Part shown: positions 53,487 through 62,374 of the stretch, one piece after another
How positions within the stretch are numbered: position 1 is the first letter of the stretch
How the letters are laid out: each line of letters begins with the position of its first letter
Assembly (NCBI RefSeq): GCF_006439355.1
Contig: NZ_VFTG01000010.1
Location: 62,001 to 126,000 of the forward strand
Source of the DNA: Mesorhizobium sp. B4-1-3
GTDB taxonomy: Bacteria > Pseudomonadota > Alphaproteobacteria > Rhizobiales > Rhizobiaceae
DNA: 64,000 nucleotides
Direction of reading: 5' to 3'
Made by a program: the position numbers and the translations under genes
Notes under the pieces: model-generated
Databases searched by the model: none
The model's input: only the letters and a program-made list of their open reading frames with translations
Told to the model about the DNA's origin: nothing

Positions 53487-53702
53487 ATGGAGATCCGAGA
53501 GGTGTTTGCCCGCAATCTGCGCCAGCAACGCCAAAGAAAGAACCTGTCACAAGAGGCGCTGGCGCATGAGGCTGGCGTCGACCGGACCTATATCAGCGCG
53601 CTTGAGCGCTCGGTCTACGCCGCGAGTATCGATACGGTCGCAAAGTTGGCCAGAGTCCTAGAGGTCAGGCCAGCGGATTTGCTCGATCCCGATTCACGGT
53701 AG
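53487..53702 (+). CDS. qseC: QseC-like Xre-family regulator
   Basis: 71 residues, almost all a Cro/C1-type helix-turn-helix: NLRQQRQRKNLSQEALAHEA then GVDRTYISALERSVYAASID. Divergent from qseM with paired operator sites between them. In ICEMlSymR7A QseC controls qseM and itself by concentration-dependent occupancy of two operators, making a switch. Only a short 5' untranslated region is possible here. Confidence 0.85.
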   Translation: MEIREVFARNLRQQRQRKNLSQEALAHEAGVDRTYISALERSVYAASIDTVAKLARVLEVRPADLLDPDSR

Positions 53703-54117
53703 ATCTGGCAACAGCCTCAGAGCAACGCCTTTGGACTGGTCAAGGAGCGCCTGCGCGCCTGGTGGCGCGCACCAGGTGCTCGTGAACCGAGCCCGCTTTC
53801 CTTCGCAATGCTCAGGCGGTCTCGGCCATACGGCTTCGCCCCCTGGCGCGGGCAGCCCTCCGGGCTGTGACGGTCGCCGCCCTTTAGGCGGCGCAGTCTT
53901 TTTGGGTTGGCCTTCCCGGCGACGCGGTGTGGGCGGCTCTCCCTTCTAGGCCCGCCGCGGCGGCCCGCAACCCTCCGCTTCAGCTCCGGGTCCTCCACTT
54001 CGTTCCGGTCCTTCGGATGCCGGCCGCCTCCGACGGCAGGCCTTTCCGGTCGTTTTTCGCCGCCCACCCCGCTTCCGGGGAAGGGCGCAGCGAGATTTTT
54101 CGAGCGGAGATCGGATC
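53703..54117. other. Intergenic region with hairpins before ardC
   Basis: Very GC-rich, several hairpins (gcagccctccgggctgt; the terminator at 53874). A minus-strand open frame exists but has low-complexity composition. Ribosome-binding and promoter signals for ardC are at the right end. Confidence 0.5.
53874..53903 (+). terminator. Rho-independent terminator downstream of qseC
   Basis: gccgcc-cttta-ggcggc stem followed by gcagtcttttt. It separates qseC from the ardC operon. Confidence 0.65.
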
Positions 54118-55083
54118 ATGCGCAAGACCGGCAAACATGGTGCCCGCGGCGAAGTTGGCGGGAAGAAGGGCGAGCCGCTTAAGCGCAGCCTTTATTCGGA
54201 GATCACTGACCGCATCATCGCTGATCTGGAGCGGGGTTGCGTGCCTTGGGTCCAGCCTTGGGGGAAGGCGAATGCCTCCCTTGGCCTGCCGAAGAACGCC
54301 GCCACGGGGCGGAGCTATTCGGGGATCAATATCCTGATCCTGTGGGGCGCGGTGATCGAACGCGGTTACTCCGGCCAGAACTGGCTCACCTTCCGGCAGG
54401 CGCTTGCCCTCGGCGGCAATGTCCGGAAGGGCGAGCACGGCACCACCATCGTGCATGCCGACCGCTTCGTTCCGAAGGGCGAGAAGGAGCGCGCCAAGAC
54501 CGATGGCGACGAGCCGCAGGCCGTTCCTTTCCTCAAGCGCTTCACTGTCTTCAACGTCGCGCAATGCGATGGCCTGCCCGAACACCTCTACGCTGACGCC
54601 GAGCCGCTGCCCGAACGCGATATCATCCCGCAGGCCGAAGCGCTCATGCGCGCGAGCGGTGCGGACATCCGCATCGGCGGCGATCGCGCGCTCTACATGC
54701 TTGCCGGCGACTTCATTCAGCTGCCGCCCCAGCCGGCTTTCTTCAAGCAGATCGACTACTACCGCACTTGCTTTCACGAGCTTGGCCACTGGACCGGACA
54801 CCCGACGCGGCTCGCCCGTGACATGTCCGGCTCGTTCGGGTCCAAGGCCTATGCTCGCGAGGAACTGGTCGCCGAGATCGCCGCAGCTTTCGTTTGCTCC
54901 ACGCTCGGCATCGAGCCGACCGTGCGCCACGCCGACTATCTAGGCTCGTGGCTCGCGGTGCTGCGCGAGGACAACCGCGCCATCTTCCGTGCCGCCAGCC
55001 TTGCTTCGAAAGCTGCCGATTTCCTGCTCGCTTTCGGGGCCGGCGCGGTCGACGCGGAGGACCTTGGGGAGATCGCGGCATGA
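54118..55083 (+). CDS. ardC: ArdC-like antirestriction protein (DUF1738 plus zincin domain)
   Basis: A 321-residue protein. N-terminal ssDNA-binding region: YSEITDRIIADLERGCVPWV, then GRSYSGINILILWG and GGNVRKGEHGTTIVHADRF. C-terminal M78-like metallopeptidase domain: DYYRTCFHELGHWTGH with zinc ligands HExxH, and EELVAEIAAAFVC. ArdC proteins protect incoming single-stranded DNA from restriction. Start of a run of ICE cargo genes linked by short overlaps. Confidence 0.88.
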   Translation: MRKTGKHGARGEVGGKKGEPLKRSLYSEITDRIIADLERGCVPWVQPWGKANASLGLPKNAATGRSYSGINILILWGAVIERGYSGQNWLTFRQALALGGNVRKGEHGTTIVHADRFVPKGEKERAKTDGDEPQAVPFLKRFTVFNVAQCDGLPEHLYADAEPLPERDIIPQAEALMRASGADIRIGGDRALYMLAGDFIQLPPQPAFFKQIDYYRTCFHELGHWTGHPTRLARDMSGSFGSKAYAREELVAEIAAAFVCSTLGIEPTVRHADYLGSWLAVLREDNRAIFRAASLASKAADFLLAFGAGAVDAEDLGEIAA

Positions 55084-55283
55084 GCGCGCGTGATCCTCAT
55101 TCCCTGCAATCGGAGCCGACCCCGGAAGGCGAGCAGACGCTCATTCCCGGCGTCCGGCCGGTCACGACGCGCGACCGGCTTAGCCTCCTGATGGAGGCGA
55201 CAATGCGTCCGCGCGCTGCGCAGAAGCCGCTCGATATCGGCCTCTTCGATGAGGCCCAGCGCAACCAACTCGACCTGTTTTGA
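55080..55283 (+). CDS. Small conserved ICE protein, 67 aa
   Basis: MSARDPHSLQSEPTPEGEQT, PVTTRDRLSLLMEATMR and a terminal FDEAQRNQLDLF. Starts in an ATGA overlap with ardC and is followed 14 bases later by the DUF2958 gene. It has no recognised domain, but its place in the ardC operon and coupled start support a real gene. Confidence 0.65.
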   Translation: MSARDPHSLQSEPTPEGEQTLIPGVRPVTTRDRLSLLMEATMRPRAAQKPLDIGLFDEAQRNQLDLF

Positions 55284-55297
55284 CTCGGAGTTTCGTT

Positions 55298-55708
55298 ATG
55301 ATCCTGATCACCGATGAATTGCGCGCTCGGCTGCTGGCCAATGGCGCAGCCGATACCGAAACTGATCATCTCCCGGTCGTCAAACTTTTCAATCCGACCG
55401 GAGCAGCGACCTGGCTCCTGACCGAGCTCGACGCCGATGGCGATACGCTGTTCGGTCTCTGTGATCTCGGCTTTGGCTTCCCGGAACTCGGCAGCGTCAG
55501 CCTCGCCGAGCTTGAAGTGGTCAAAGGTCCGCTTGGCCTCGGCATCGAGCGCGACGTGTATTTCACGGCGCGGTTTCCGCTCTCGGTCTATGCCGAGGCC
55601 GCGCGTATCGCCGGCCGCATCACCGAGGCCGAACGGCTTTTGCGGCAGGCCGCCGCCGCGCTCTCGATTTCCCTTCCCGAGCTTCCGCCCGACCGGGCGG
55701 AAGAATAG
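55298..55708 (+). CDS. DUF2958 family protein
   Basis: 136 residues from ATG 55298: MILITDELRARLLANG, DHLPVVKLFNPTGAATWLL and LFGLCDLGFGFPELGSVSL. This is DUF2958, a small protein typical of plasmids and integrative elements, often next to ardC and parB-like genes. Role unknown. Confidence 0.85.
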   Translation: MILITDELRARLLANGAADTETDHLPVVKLFNPTGAATWLLTELDADGDTLFGLCDLGFGFPELGSVSLAELEVVKGPLGLGIERDVYFTARFPLSVYAEAARIAGRITEAERLLRQAAAALSISLPELPPDRAEE

Positions 55709-55792
55709 CGCCGATAGCGCAAAACCGGCCCGCCGCTCGGCCTCCGGCCTCGCGGAAAGGGCATTTCAACCAGTGCAAAAGGAGACAGAACT

Positions 55793-57523
55793 ATGCAGCT
55801 TGCTCATGTCGCAATCGACCATTTAAGCATTTCAGCAGCCAACATGCGCAATTCCAAGCGCGCGCCGGACATTTCCGACATCCTGCCATCCGTCCGCGCA
55901 CGCGGCGTCCTTGTGCCGCTTCTGGTGCGGCCCAACGGCGCGCCCGACAGCTTCGAAATCGTCGCCGGGCGGCGACGCTATTTCGCGGCGAGAACCGTTG
56001 CCGACGAGCGTGGCGAGGCCAAGCCCTTGCCCTGCGCTATCATGGAAGATGGCGACGATGCCGACGCGCTCGAAGCCTCGCTGATTGAGAACATCGCCCG
56101 CCTCGACCCCGATGAAGTCTCGCAATGGGAAACGTTTTCGCGGCTGATCGGGCAGGGGCGCACCATAGCTGATGTCGCCGCCACGTTCGGCATCACCGAG
56201 CATCAGGTGAAGCGCATTCTGGCGCTCGGCGATCTGTTGCCAAAGATACGCGAGGCCTATCGACGGGAAGAGATCGACACGGAAACGGTGCGCCATCTCA
56301 CCATGGCCTCGAAGACGCAGCAGAAGGATTGGCTGGCGCTGTTCGCCGATCCCGATCAACATGCCCCACGCGGCTGGCAGTTGAAGCAATGGCTGTTCGG
56401 GGGCCAGTCGATCTCCACCAAAGTGGCCTTGTTTGCCATCGAGAACTATGCCGGCGTGATCGTCTCCGACCTGTTCGGCGACGACAGCTATTTTGCCGAT
56501 GCCGACCTGTTCTGGCAGAAGCAGAACGAGGCGATTGCCGCGAAGCGCGACGCCTATCTTGAAGCCGGCTGGACCGATGTGGTGGTGCTCGAACCGGGTC
56601 AGTATTTCCATTCGTGGGATTATGAAAAGACGCCGAAGAAAAAGGGCGGCAAGGTCGTGATCACCGTCTCTCAGCGCGGCGAGGTCGAGTGTCATGAGGG
56701 CTATCTGTCGCGCAAGGAAGCGCGCCGCGCCCGTTCGAACGGCGAGGCCGGCGAGGAGACCGGGACACCGGCCAAGCCGTCGCGTCCCGAGCTCAGCGGC
56801 CCGATGCAGAACTATGTCGACCTGCACCGCCACGCAGCCGTGCGCACCGCGCTGCTCGATTATCCGGGCATCGCCCTGCGCCTCATGGTGGCGCACGCCA
56901 TCACCGGCTCGAGCCTCTGGCAGGTACGCGTCGAGCCGCAGCGCGCCGCAAACGAGACGGTGGCGGCAAGCATCGCGGGCAGCAAGGCGCAAGCCGCTTT
57001 CGCCGAAAAACGACGCGAGGTTCTGGCCCTGCTCGGGCAGCCTGACGAGGATGGTCCGGTTGCCGGCGGCAATTGCGACGACTTCGCCACCGCCAGCATC
57101 TTCGCTCGGCTGCTCGGGCTTTCGGATGACGATGTCATGCATGTCCTGGCTCTCGTCATGGCCGAAACGCTTGGCTGCGGCAGCGCCGCCGTCGAGGCGC
57201 TCGGCAATCATCTTGGCCTCGACATGCGCGGCTGTTGGCAGCCGGACGATGCCTTCTTCGACCTTTTGCGCGACAGGGACGTTGCCAACGCCATGCTGGC
57301 CGATGTCGGCGGCAGGCAGGTCGCCGACGGCAATGTTTCCGAGAAGGTGAAGACGCAAAAGAAGATCATCCGCGACTTCCTTGCCGGTGAAAATGGCAGG
57401 CAAAAGGTCGATGACTGGCTGCCGCGCTGGCTGAAATTCCCGGTCGAAAGCTACACCGATCGCGGTGGCTTCCGCACCGCCGACCAATGGTCGAAAGTCC
57501 AGCCCCTGTTCGCATCCGAGTGA
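55793..57523 (+). CDS. ParB/RepB-like nuclease-domain protein of ICE
   Basis: A 576-residue protein with the ParB N-terminal box: ISAANMRNSKRAPDISDIL, FEIVAGRRRYFAARTVA and ALEASLIENIARLDPDEVSQ, followed by a KorB/ParB-type helix-turn-helix (TIADVAATFGITEHQVKRIL). The remaining 350 residues are the long C-terminal region seen in plasmid and ICE ParB-like proteins. An aaaggagac site precedes the ATG. No parA is nearby, so a regulatory rather than partition role is likely. Confidence 0.87.
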   Translation: MQLAHVAIDHLSISAANMRNSKRAPDISDILPSVRARGVLVPLLVRPNGAPDSFEIVAGRRRYFAARTVADERGEAKPLPCAIMEDGDDADALEASLIENIARLDPDEVSQWETFSRLIGQGRTIADVAATFGITEHQVKRILALGDLLPKIREAYRREEIDTETVRHLTMASKTQQKDWLALFADPDQHAPRGWQLKQWLFGGQSISTKVALFAIENYAGVIVSDLFGDDSYFADADLFWQKQNEAIAAKRDAYLEAGWTDVVVLEPGQYFHSWDYEKTPKKKGGKVVITVSQRGEVECHEGYLSRKEARRARSNGEAGEETGTPAKPSRPELSGPMQNYVDLHRHAAVRTALLDYPGIALRLMVAHAITGSSLWQVRVEPQRAANETVAASIAGSKAQAAFAEKRREVLALLGQPDEDGPVAGGNCDDFATASIFARLLGLSDDDVMHVLALVMAETLGCGSAAVEALGNHLGLDMRGCWQPDDAFFDLLRDRDVANAMLADVGGRQVADGNVSEKVKTQKKIIRDFLAGENGRQKVDDWLPRWLKFPVESYTDRGGFRTADQWSKVQPLFASE

Positions 57524-58051
57524 TCAATCCATGACGGGCGGCGGCGATGTGGAACGCCGCCGCTTGTCGCAAGAGCGACCGCAGCGACCGCTCTGCAGAA
57601 GACCGCGATGACACCGCGCCGGTCCGGTTCAGTCACCCCCAAGGCTAGCCTTGGACAAACCTCGGACGCTTCCGCAGTTGGCGCGTTTGCTGCCTGGCAC
57701 GGTTGCGTTGACACGGCCCCCGGCCATCCCATCCCTGTCGCTGCCTGACCGCTGCTTGGCTGCAGCGACCGCGTGTTCTCAGGGCTCTCCTTTGCTCTCG
57801 ACGGTGACCATTCCCCTGCGCTTGGCTTTTCGACCTATGGGCGGATCCAGCCCGCCCGAAACCCTCGCCACCAACTTTTTTCCCCGCCGCCTGCGGCGGC
57901 TTCCTCGCGCCGCTGCGCTTCAAAAAAGCCGCCCGCTCGGGTCCTCCGCTGACGCTGCGGCCCTGTCGGGTTCGGGCGGGCCGGACGCGCCCATCACGGT
58001 CAGCCATCGCAGGGGAATGGTCCCCGGCGAGCACCAAAAAGGAGACTTGAA
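57524..58051. other. Intergenic region before DUF736
   Basis: GC-rich, no recognised protein. Inverted short repeats (ccgccgcctgcggcggc near 57887) can form a hairpin. A noncoding leader or control region is likely. Confidence 0.5.
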
Positions 58052-58375
58052 ATGACTGCGATCGGATACGTCACCAAGCAGGAAAACGGAGGCTACAAGG
58101 GCCAGCTCAAGACGCTCAGCGTCCGCGCCGACATCGCCATCGTGCCCAACCAGGCCAAGAGCGCCGACAGCCATCCCGACTTCCGGGTGTTGACGCAAGG
58201 TGTCGAAGTTGGCGCCGGCTGGATCAGGACCGGCGAGGCCTCCGGCAAGGATTATGTGAGCCTGTCGATCGCAGCCCCCGAGTTCGGCCCGCGCAAACTC
58301 TACGCCAATCTCGGCCGTGCCGCCGGCCAGGATGACGACGACACCTACGCCATCATCTGGAACCCGGTCGACTGA
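58052..58375 (+). CDS. DUF736 family protein
   Basis: 107 residues: IGYVTKQENGGYKGQLKTL, SVRADIAIVPNQAKSADSHP and RKLYANLGRAAGQDDDDTYA. DUF736 proteins are hallmark small genes of rhizobial and related ICEs and plasmids; function unknown. aaaggagac lies seven bases before the ATG. Confidence 0.9.
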   Translation: MTAIGYVTKQENGGYKGQLKTLSVRADIAIVPNQAKSADSHPDFRVLTQGVEVGAGWIRTGEASGKDYVSLSIAAPEFGPRKLYANLGRAAGQDDDDTYAIIWNPVD

Positions 58376-58554
58376 CCGGCGAGACCAATAGCCCTCGCGC
58401 CGCCGGCGCGGGGGCTCCCTTCCGAAGTCCTCCAGCGCGAACCTAGCCCGCCCGAGGGGCGGCGAAAACTCCCAACCGACTCTTCGCCCGTCCCGCAAGT
58501 GCTCTCGCTCGCCGATCCTCGCCGTCGGCTTCCATAGGCGAAACGAGGATCATC

Positions 58555-58794
58555 ATGGACGACGAAAACGAACGCGCCGCCCGCGCCAAGAAGGGCAGCC
58601 CGTTCCTCAATACGGCGCAGGCTGCCTTCTATATCGGCCTTTCTCAACGAACCTTGGAAAAGATGCGGATCAAGGGTGCTGGCCCGAAATTCCGCAAGCA
58701 CGGCCGCTATGTCCGCTACCACATCGATGAGCTCGACGAGTGGTCGAAAGGACGCCAAGACGAGACCGGCGCCGATGACGGAGGTCGCTCATGA
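58555..58794 (+). CDS. rdfS: RdfS-like excisionase (helix-turn-helix)
   Basis: 79 residues with an AlpA/MerR-like winged helix: FLNTAQAAFYIGLSQRTLEKM, then GPKFRKHGRYVRYHIDELDEW. It is followed in four-base overlap by traF and then transglycosylase and rlxS genes, the operon order of ICEMlSymR7A rdfS. RdfS redirects the integrase toward excision and is switched on by FseA. The upstream gap 58376-58554 should hold its promoter. Confidence 0.85.
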   Translation: MDDENERAARAKKGSPFLNTAQAAFYIGLSQRTLEKMRIKGAGPKFRKHGRYVRYHIDELDEWSKGRQDETGADDGGRS

Positions 58795-59339
58795 GCCGGC
58801 GACCTTCCATCCGCCTGATCGGCAGTAAGCTGCGGCGGATTCGCGCCCGCAAAGCGATCTCCGCGACGGCGATTGGCCTAGGCCTCCTTGCTTTTACGGT
58901 CTTCGCCAGACCAAGCCCCGTGCTCGTCTGGAACGCCTCGGCAAGTGCGCCAATCGGGCTTTATCGCGTCGTGGCTGGAGCGCCAGCGCGCGGCGATCTG
59001 GTGCTCGCCCGCGCACCGGATTTCACCGCTGATCTTGCTGCTGAACGCGGTTACCTGCCGCGCAATGTGCCGCTGGTGAAGCGCATCGCCGCGCTCCCGC
59101 GCGAGCATGTCTGTGCCTTCAACGAAGCGATCATCATTGGCGGAAAGATCGTCGCGCGTCGCCTCGCGACCGATACGCAGGTCCGTGCGCTGCCTTGGTG
59201 GAATGAGTGCCGCGCGCTGTCGCAGGATGAGTTTTTCCTGCTCAACAGCGAGGCCTCGCGCTCGTTTGACAGCCGCTATTTCGGGCCGGTCCCCGCCAAA
59301 CACATCATCGGGAGGCTCGTGCCGCTATGGACCGAGTGA
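58791..59339 (+). CDS. traF: TraF-type S26 signal-peptidase-like protease
   Basis: 182 residues with one N-terminal membrane helix, then the S26 motif box: SASAPIGLYRVV (catalytic serine), GDLVLARAP and PLVKRIAALPREHVCAFN (catalytic lysine), with YFGPVPAKHIIGRLVPLW near the end. TraF processes the conjugative pilin in related systems. Coupled to rdfS (ATGA). Confidence 0.9.
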   Translation: MSRRPSIRLIGSKLRRIRARKAISATAIGLGLLAFTVFARPSPVLVWNASASAPIGLYRVVAGAPARGDLVLARAPDFTADLAAERGYLPRNVPLVKRIAALPREHVCAFNEAIIIGGKIVARRLATDTQVRALPWWNECRALSQDEFFLLNSEASRSFDSRYFGPVPAKHIIGRLVPLWTE

Positions 59340-59983
59340 CCCTCCTGATGATCGGCATGATCGCCGTTGCGCCATGCGCCTGTTCCGCCTCGACGGGCGC
59401 TGAGCCGGTCGCCATCTCCTATACTCCGCAGCTTCGAAAGTGGCAGCACTTCGTATCGGAAGCAAGCCAACGTTTCCGAATTCCCGAAAGCTGGATCTAT
59501 GCGGTCATGGATGCCGAGAGCGGCGGCAGGACCATGCTCGATGGACGTCCGATAACCTCGCGGGCTGGGGCCATGGGCCTGATGCAGGTGATGCCTGCGA
59601 CCTATAACGAGATGCGCGTCGCGCAGGGCCTGGGCGGCGATCCGTACGATCCGCGTGACAACATTCTGGCGGGAACAGCGTATCTGCGCGCCATGTATGA
59701 CCGCTTCGGGTTCCCCGGCCTGTTCGCTGCCTACAACGCTGGGCCAGAGCGCTATGACGACCATCTGCAGCGCGGGCGACCGCTGCCGGACGAGACGGTC
59801 GACTACCTCAGAAAGCTCAGCGCCGCAGGGGTTTCGGCTTCGGACATCAATGGGTTCAAGGGCAAATCTCCGCCCGAAAAGGCATCGAAAACCTCCTCCG
59901 GGCGATCACTCTTTTTCCTGCGCGACGGTGTTCCTGGCAGCGCTCCGAACGGCGAAATTTTGGTGCCGCTTCGATCGCACTGA
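59327..59983 (+). CDS. VirB1-like lytic transglycosylase
   Basis: 218 residues with a signal peptide and lipobox-like cysteine (APCACS). The SLT domain shows FRIPESWIYAVMDAESGG (catalytic Glu), GAMGLMQVMPATYNEM and DNILAGTAYLRAMYDRF, AAYNAGPERY. It opens the cell wall for the type IV apparatus. The start overlaps the traF gene by 13 bases. Intergenic bases 59984-60201 hold no clear gene. Confidence 0.87.
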   Translation: MDRVTLLMIGMIAVAPCACSASTGAEPVAISYTPQLRKWQHFVSEASQRFRIPESWIYAVMDAESGGRTMLDGRPITSRAGAMGLMQVMPATYNEMRVAQGLGGDPYDPRDNILAGTAYLRAMYDRFGFPGLFAAYNAGPERYDDHLQRGRPLPDETVDYLRKLSAAGVSASDINGFKGKSPPEKASKTSSGRSLFFLRDGVPGSAPNGEILVPLRSH

Positions 59984-60201
59984 TGAGGATCATGCCGTCG
60001 GATCGCCCGCGAGGGCAGCGCGCGGCATGGCTGGCTGGAGGCGGGCAAGGGCAGGTTCGCGGAAGGCAAGATAAAGGCACTGCCTCCGAGAGGCGGCTAA
60101 GTGGTTGTCTGCACATCGTTTCTGCCGGAGGCCGTTTGCGTGCCTTGGAGGCTGATCCCCGCAACTGTTTGATTTAACGCCAGATTTCCGGGAGGCCTCA
60201 C

Positions 60202-62169
60202 GTGAAGGATGACGAGTTCAAGCCCAGGCTTGGCAGGATCCGGTCGATTGGCTCGAAAGCCGGCAAGCGCTACGCCAACCAGCTTCGGTCGGCGATCAAT
60301 CGGGCAGGCGGCAAACACCGGCATGGCGGCCGTTTTGCCGGAAGTCGGACAGGACGTGGCGGAGCGACAGCGGCGCTCCTCAAAGCCCGCGACCGCTATG
60401 CCGCGTTTCGCCAGCGTCGGGTGATGGTCAAGGCGCGCATCGTCAAGCTGGCCGGCAAGGCTGTTGAGGGGGCGCGGGCGCATCTGCGTTATCTCAAGCG
60501 CGATGGTGTCACGCGCGGGGGTGAGCCGGGCGAGCTCTATGGGGCCGACAACGATCGCGTCGACGGAAAAGAGTTCCTCGATCGCGCGAATGGCGACCGC
60601 CACCAGTTCCGCTTCATCGTCGCGCCCGAGGACGGCATCGAATATGAGCACCTGAAGCCGCTGACCCGCCGTCTCATGGCCCAGATGGAAGAGGACCTCG
60701 GCACGAAGCTCGACTGGGTCGCCGTCGATCATTTCAACACCGGCCACCCGCACACCCACATCATCGTCCGCGGCAGGGATGATCGTGGCGAGAATCTTGT
60801 CATCGCCCGTGAATACATTTCGTCTGGTTTGCGGGACCGGGCGGCCGAACTTGTGAGCCTCGACCTCGGTCCACGCACAGATCGCGAGATCGAGCTTCGT
60901 CTGCGCCAGGAGATGCAGCAGGAGCGCTTCACCAGCATCGACCGGCAGCTGTTGCGAATGCGTGATGATGATGGCCTCGTCTCGCCAGATGCCCGCAGTG
61001 CGTTTCGCCACTCGCTGCACCAAGGGCGGCTGCGAAAGCTTGAGCGGATGGGTCTTGCCGCGGAGATCGGCTCGGCCCGCTGGCGCCTGGACGATGAGCT
61101 CGAAGGAATGCTCCGTCGGTTGGGCGAGCGCGGCGACATCATCAAGACCATGCATCGCGAACTGACTGGCAGGGGACTCACGCGTTGCGCCGCCGACTAT
61201 GTCGTGCACGATGTGGAACAGAATGCCCAGACCGTCGTCGGCCGCGTTGTCGCGCGTGGGCTGGCTCATGAGATCAACGATCGCCACTATATGATCGTCG
61301 ATGGCCTTGACGGCAAGAGTCACTACATCGGGATCGGCAAAGGCGAGGCCACGGAGCCCACGCCCGACGGCTGCATCGTCCGTGTCACGCCTCGAAACAC
61401 CAAGCCGAGACAGGTCGATCGCACCATCGCCGACATCGCCGCGGCGAATGGTGGGCGCTACAATGTCGATATTCATCTTAAACATGACCCTTCCGCCACC
61501 GAACGCTTCGCCGAAACCCATGTCCGCCGTCTTGAGGCGATCCGGCGCGCCACTGGCGGCGTGGAGCGCGAACCGAACGGCACCTGGATCATCGCGCCGG
61601 ACCATCTCGAGCGTGTTGCCGACTATGAGCGCCAGCGGGCCAAGGTTGAACCTGTTGTGGTCGACAAGCTGTCGTCGATTCCGCTGGAACGCCAGGTAAG
61701 CTTCGACGGTGCGACCTGGCTCGACCGGGAACTGGTTTCGGATCGGCCGGAGGCGTTGCGCGTTTCTGGCTTTGGCCGCGAGGTGCGGGAGGCGCAAACC
61801 CGCCGGCGGCAGTGGTTGGTTGCGCAAGGCCTCGCCCAGGAAGAGCAGGACCGGATCGTCTATCGCGCCAACATGATTTCGATGCTGCGCCAGCGCGAGC
61901 TGAACCGTGTTGCCGGCCAGCTCTCGGAGGAACTTGGTTTGTCCTATACCGAGCCGCGGCCTGGTGATCGTATCGAGGGCACGGTGCGCCGATCCGTCGA
62001 ACTTGCCAGTGGCAAATTTGCCGTCATTGAGAAATCGCGCGAGTTCACGCTTGTGCCATGGCGGCCGGTGCTTGACCGCTACATGGGGAGGGAGGTTTCC
62101 GGGATCGTTAGCGGCGAGGGGATTTCATGGACAGTGGGTCGGCAGAGGAGCGGTCCGAGCGTTTCGTGA
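60202..62169 (+). CDS. rlxS: MobP-family relaxase RlxS (DUF3363-containing)
   Basis: A 655-residue relaxase from GTG 60202. The HUH motif is HFNTGHPHTHIIVRG at about residues 176-190; motif-I-type RYANQLRSAINRAG region and a tyrosine-containing ELYGADNDRVDGKEF segment lie before it. The long C-terminal part is the DUF3363 domain. It nicks oriT and pilots single-stranded ICE DNA. Last of the rdfS-traF-(transglycosylase)-rlxS operon. Confidence 0.88.
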   Translation: MKDDEFKPRLGRIRSIGSKAGKRYANQLRSAINRAGGKHRHGGRFAGSRTGRGGATAALLKARDRYAAFRQRRVMVKARIVKLAGKAVEGARAHLRYLKRDGVTRGGEPGELYGADNDRVDGKEFLDRANGDRHQFRFIVAPEDGIEYEHLKPLTRRLMAQMEEDLGTKLDWVAVDHFNTGHPHTHIIVRGRDDRGENLVIAREYISSGLRDRAAELVSLDLGPRTDREIELRLRQEMQQERFTSIDRQLLRMRDDDGLVSPDARSAFRHSLHQGRLRKLERMGLAAEIGSARWRLDDELEGMLRRLGERGDIIKTMHRELTGRGLTRCAADYVVHDVEQNAQTVVGRVVARGLAHEINDRHYMIVDGLDGKSHYIGIGKGEATEPTPDGCIVRVTPRNTKPRQVDRTIADIAAANGGRYNVDIHLKHDPSATERFAETHVRRLEAIRRATGGVEREPNGTWIIAPDHLERVADYERQRAKVEPVVVDKLSSIPLERQVSFDGATWLDRELVSDRPEALRVSGFGREVREAQTRRRQWLVAQGLAQEEQDRIVYRANMISMLRQRELNRVAGQLSEELGLSYTEPRPGDRIEGTVRRSVELASGKFAVIEKSREFTLVPWRPVLDRYMGREVSGIVSGEGISWTVGRQRSGPSVS

Positions 62170-62272
62170 CATGGCCGCACACTTCCTTGGCTTGTGCTCC
62201 GATACGGGTACTCAGTCGGAAGGATTACGCCTGCGATCGGATGAGCCCCGGTTTCGTCAGCACCTAAATACC

Positions 62273-62291
62273 TGATAAGGCAACATTATCA
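62273..62291. promoter_or_regulatory. Inverted repeat in an AT-rich gap after rlxS (possible oriT element)
   Basis: tgataa (62273-62278) and ttatca (62286-62291) form a perfect inverted repeat in a 60-base AT-rich stretch directly downstream of the relaxase. Position fits an oriT, but no nic consensus could be confirmed, so this is a candidate only. Confidence 0.3.
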
Positions 62292-62374
62292 TTCATTTTG
62301 CGCCGACGACAAGGTGTGCGTCTTTGATACGGAAATTCTGGCGCAAAGTGCACGCGCCATTTACCCTCGAAACC

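Noticed and set aside
53717-54067. 116-aa minus-strand frame before ardC
   Set aside because: Arg/Gly/Pro-rich low complexity over a hairpin-rich leader; likely noncoding.
55832-57487. 551-codon minus-strand frame opposite the ParB-like gene
   Set aside because: Antisense shadow; no conserved domain and no ribosome-binding site.
60097-61827. 576-codon minus-strand frame opposite rlxS
   Set aside because: Antisense shadow of the relaxase.
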